Source: Tardiphaga robiniae (GTDB lineage Bacteria > Pseudomonadota > Alphaproteobacteria > Rhizobiales > Xanthobacteraceae). Taken from it: a DNA stretch of 64,000 bases. Below the pieces are notes generated by a model that saw nothing but the letters and a program-made list of their open reading frames with translations, made no database searches and had not been told where the DNA came from. Position numbers and translations under genes: made by a program. Numbering within the stretch: the stretch's first letter is position 1; every line of letters begins with the position of its first letter. This document shows, in pieces, positions 63,205-64,000 of this stretch. The DNA is taken from the NCBI RefSeq assembly GCF_013359755.1, contig NZ_JABMCJ010000093.1, forward strand, positions 62,001 through 126,000, read 5' to 3'.

Positions 63205-64000
63205 ATGGAAGAATTCTACCGCATCCGCCGATTGCCGCCCTATGTGTTCGAACAGGTCAACCGGGCCAAGGCCGCCGCGCGAAACGCTGGCGCCGATATC
63301 ATCGACCTCGGCATGGGCAATCCGGATCTTGCGACCCCGCCGCATGTGATCGAGAAGCTCAAGGAGACCCTGGGCAAGCCGCGCACCGACCGCTATTCGG
63401 CCTCGAAGGGCATCACCGGCCTGCGCAAGGCCCAGGCCGGCTATTACGAGCGCCGCTTTGGCGTGAAGCTCAATCCGGACACCCAGGTGGTGGCGACGCT
63501 GGGCTCCAAGGAAGGCTTCGCCAACGTCGCCCAGGCGATCACCGCGCCCGGCGACGTCGTGCTGTGCCCCAATCCGAGCTACCCGATCCATGCCTTCGGC
63601 TTCTTGATGGCCGGCGGCGTGATCCGCTCGGTGCCCTCCGAGCCGACGCCGGATTTCTTTGCAGCCGTCGAGCGCGCCATCATCCATTCGATCCCGAAGC
63701 CGATCGCGCTGATCGTCTGTTATCCGTCGAACCCGACGGCGCAGGTGGCGAGCCTCGATTTCTACAAGGACCTCGTGGCCTTCGCGAAGAAGCACGAGAT
63801 CTACATCCTCTCGGATCTCGCTTATGCCGAGGTCTATTTCGACGATAAGAACCCGCCACCCTCGGTGCTGCAGGTACCAGGCGCGATGGACGTCACCGTC
63901 GAATTCACCTCGATGTCGAAGACCTTCTCCATGGCCGGCTGGCGCATGGGCTTTGCGGTCGGCAACGAGCGCATCATTGCCGCGCTGACGCGGGTGAAAT
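63205..64000 (+). CDS. Class I/II PLP aminotransferase (AlaC / LL-DAP aminotransferase-like), 3' end outside window
   Basis: The first 265 residues of an aminotransferase. ATG 63205 has GGAG 9 bases upstream. The N-terminal segment GADIIDLGMGNPDLATPPHV and the fold-type I core are present. NPSYPIHAFGF, CYPSNPTAQVAS and the PLP-lysine segment SMSKTFSMAGWRMGF fit the alanine aminotransferase AlaC / LL-diaminopimelate aminotransferase group. In related bacteria it precedes homoserine dehydrogenase. The gene runs off the end of the window, so its C-terminus cannot be judged. Confidence 0.9.
   Translation, partial: MEEFYRIRRLPPYVFEQVNRAKAAARNAGADIIDLGMGNPDLATPPHVIEKLKETLGKPRTDRYSASKGITGLRKAQAGYYERRFGVKLNPDTQVVATLGSKEGFANVAQAITAPGDVVLCPNPSYPIHAFGFLMAGGVIRSVPSEPTPDFFAAVERAIIHSIPKPIALIVCYPSNPTAQVASLDFYKDLVAFAKKHEIYILSDLAYAEVYFDDKNPPPSVLQVPGAMDVTVEFTSMSKTFSMAGWRMGFAVGNERIIAALTRVK

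Overview
The window is a contiguous piece of chromosome from an alphaproteobacterium, most likely the Bradyrhizobium / Rhodopseudomonas / Tardiphaga / Afipia group (Nitrobacteraceae). This rests on high GC content, a Bradyrhizobium-type porin, a eukaryote-like type II glutamine synthetase (glnII) with a divergent GstI/DUF2735-like partner, a SUF cluster ordered desulfurase-sufB-sufC-sufD-sufS-sufT-sufA, class I PHA synthase, and palindromic intergenic repeats with CCCGGGCAT and ATGGCCGGG arms. I see no insertion sequence, prophage, CRISPR array, rRNA or tRNA gene. The identification comes from reading protein motifs, not from a database search.

Layout. 1-3.3 kb: end of a class A penicillin-binding protein, prfB with its programmed +1 frameshift, a 3-hydroxyisobutyrate-dehydrogenase-like enzyme and a collagen-like lipoprotein. 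3.4-6.3 kb: a small catabolic module made of an XRE-cupin regulator, a divergent FAH-family hydrolase and an orphan Bug receptor, with three palindromes in the control region. 6.3-15 kb: NodU-like carbamoyltransferase, LytM peptidase, a Bcp peroxiredoxin with a histone-H1-like tail, a 46-aa basic protein and a giant AsmA-like protein. 15-23 kb: IclR regulator, amino-acid-type ABC receptor, SDR, two tandem chemoreceptors and an MFS carrier. 23-28 kb: tyrS, anmK, porin and an alpha/beta hydrolase. 28.4-35.6 kb: the SUF iron-sulfur assembly operon. 35.8-41.5 kb: a TfoX-like protein with a basic tail, a diguanylate cyclase, a DEAD-box helicase, an MFS carrier and a TetR regulator. 41.9-48.9 kb: an exported protein divergent from a caspase-like protease, a flavin monooxygenase, three SDRs, a small membrane protein and a TetR regulator with two operator copies. 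49-57 kb: parE, an orphan 4-TM protein, DedA, two tandem Tat-exported metallo-beta-lactamase-fold proteins, a PaiB-like protein overlapping argC, and an exported CMD-family protein. 57.3-64 kb: glnII with gstI-like gene, glsA, MAPEG protein, phaC, a small lipoprotein and the start of a class I/II aminotransferase.

How parts work together. The SUF operon is a coherent pathway: sulfur mobilisation by two desulfurases, a SufBCD scaffold, and SufT and SufA for maturation and delivery. The 57-60 kb block concerns glutamine: synthesis (glnII), its probable translational inhibitor (gstI-like) and hydrolysis (glsA), with a good sigma-54 promoter candidate upstream of glnII. Several regulator/target pairs are divergent, with visible palindromes between them. 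The observations most worth following are the gstI/glnII control region, the basic tails on otherwise ordinary enzymes, the collagen-like lipoprotein, the caspase-like protease locus, the tandem chemoreceptor duplication that retains its flanking signals, and the orphan histidine-bearing 4-TM protein.
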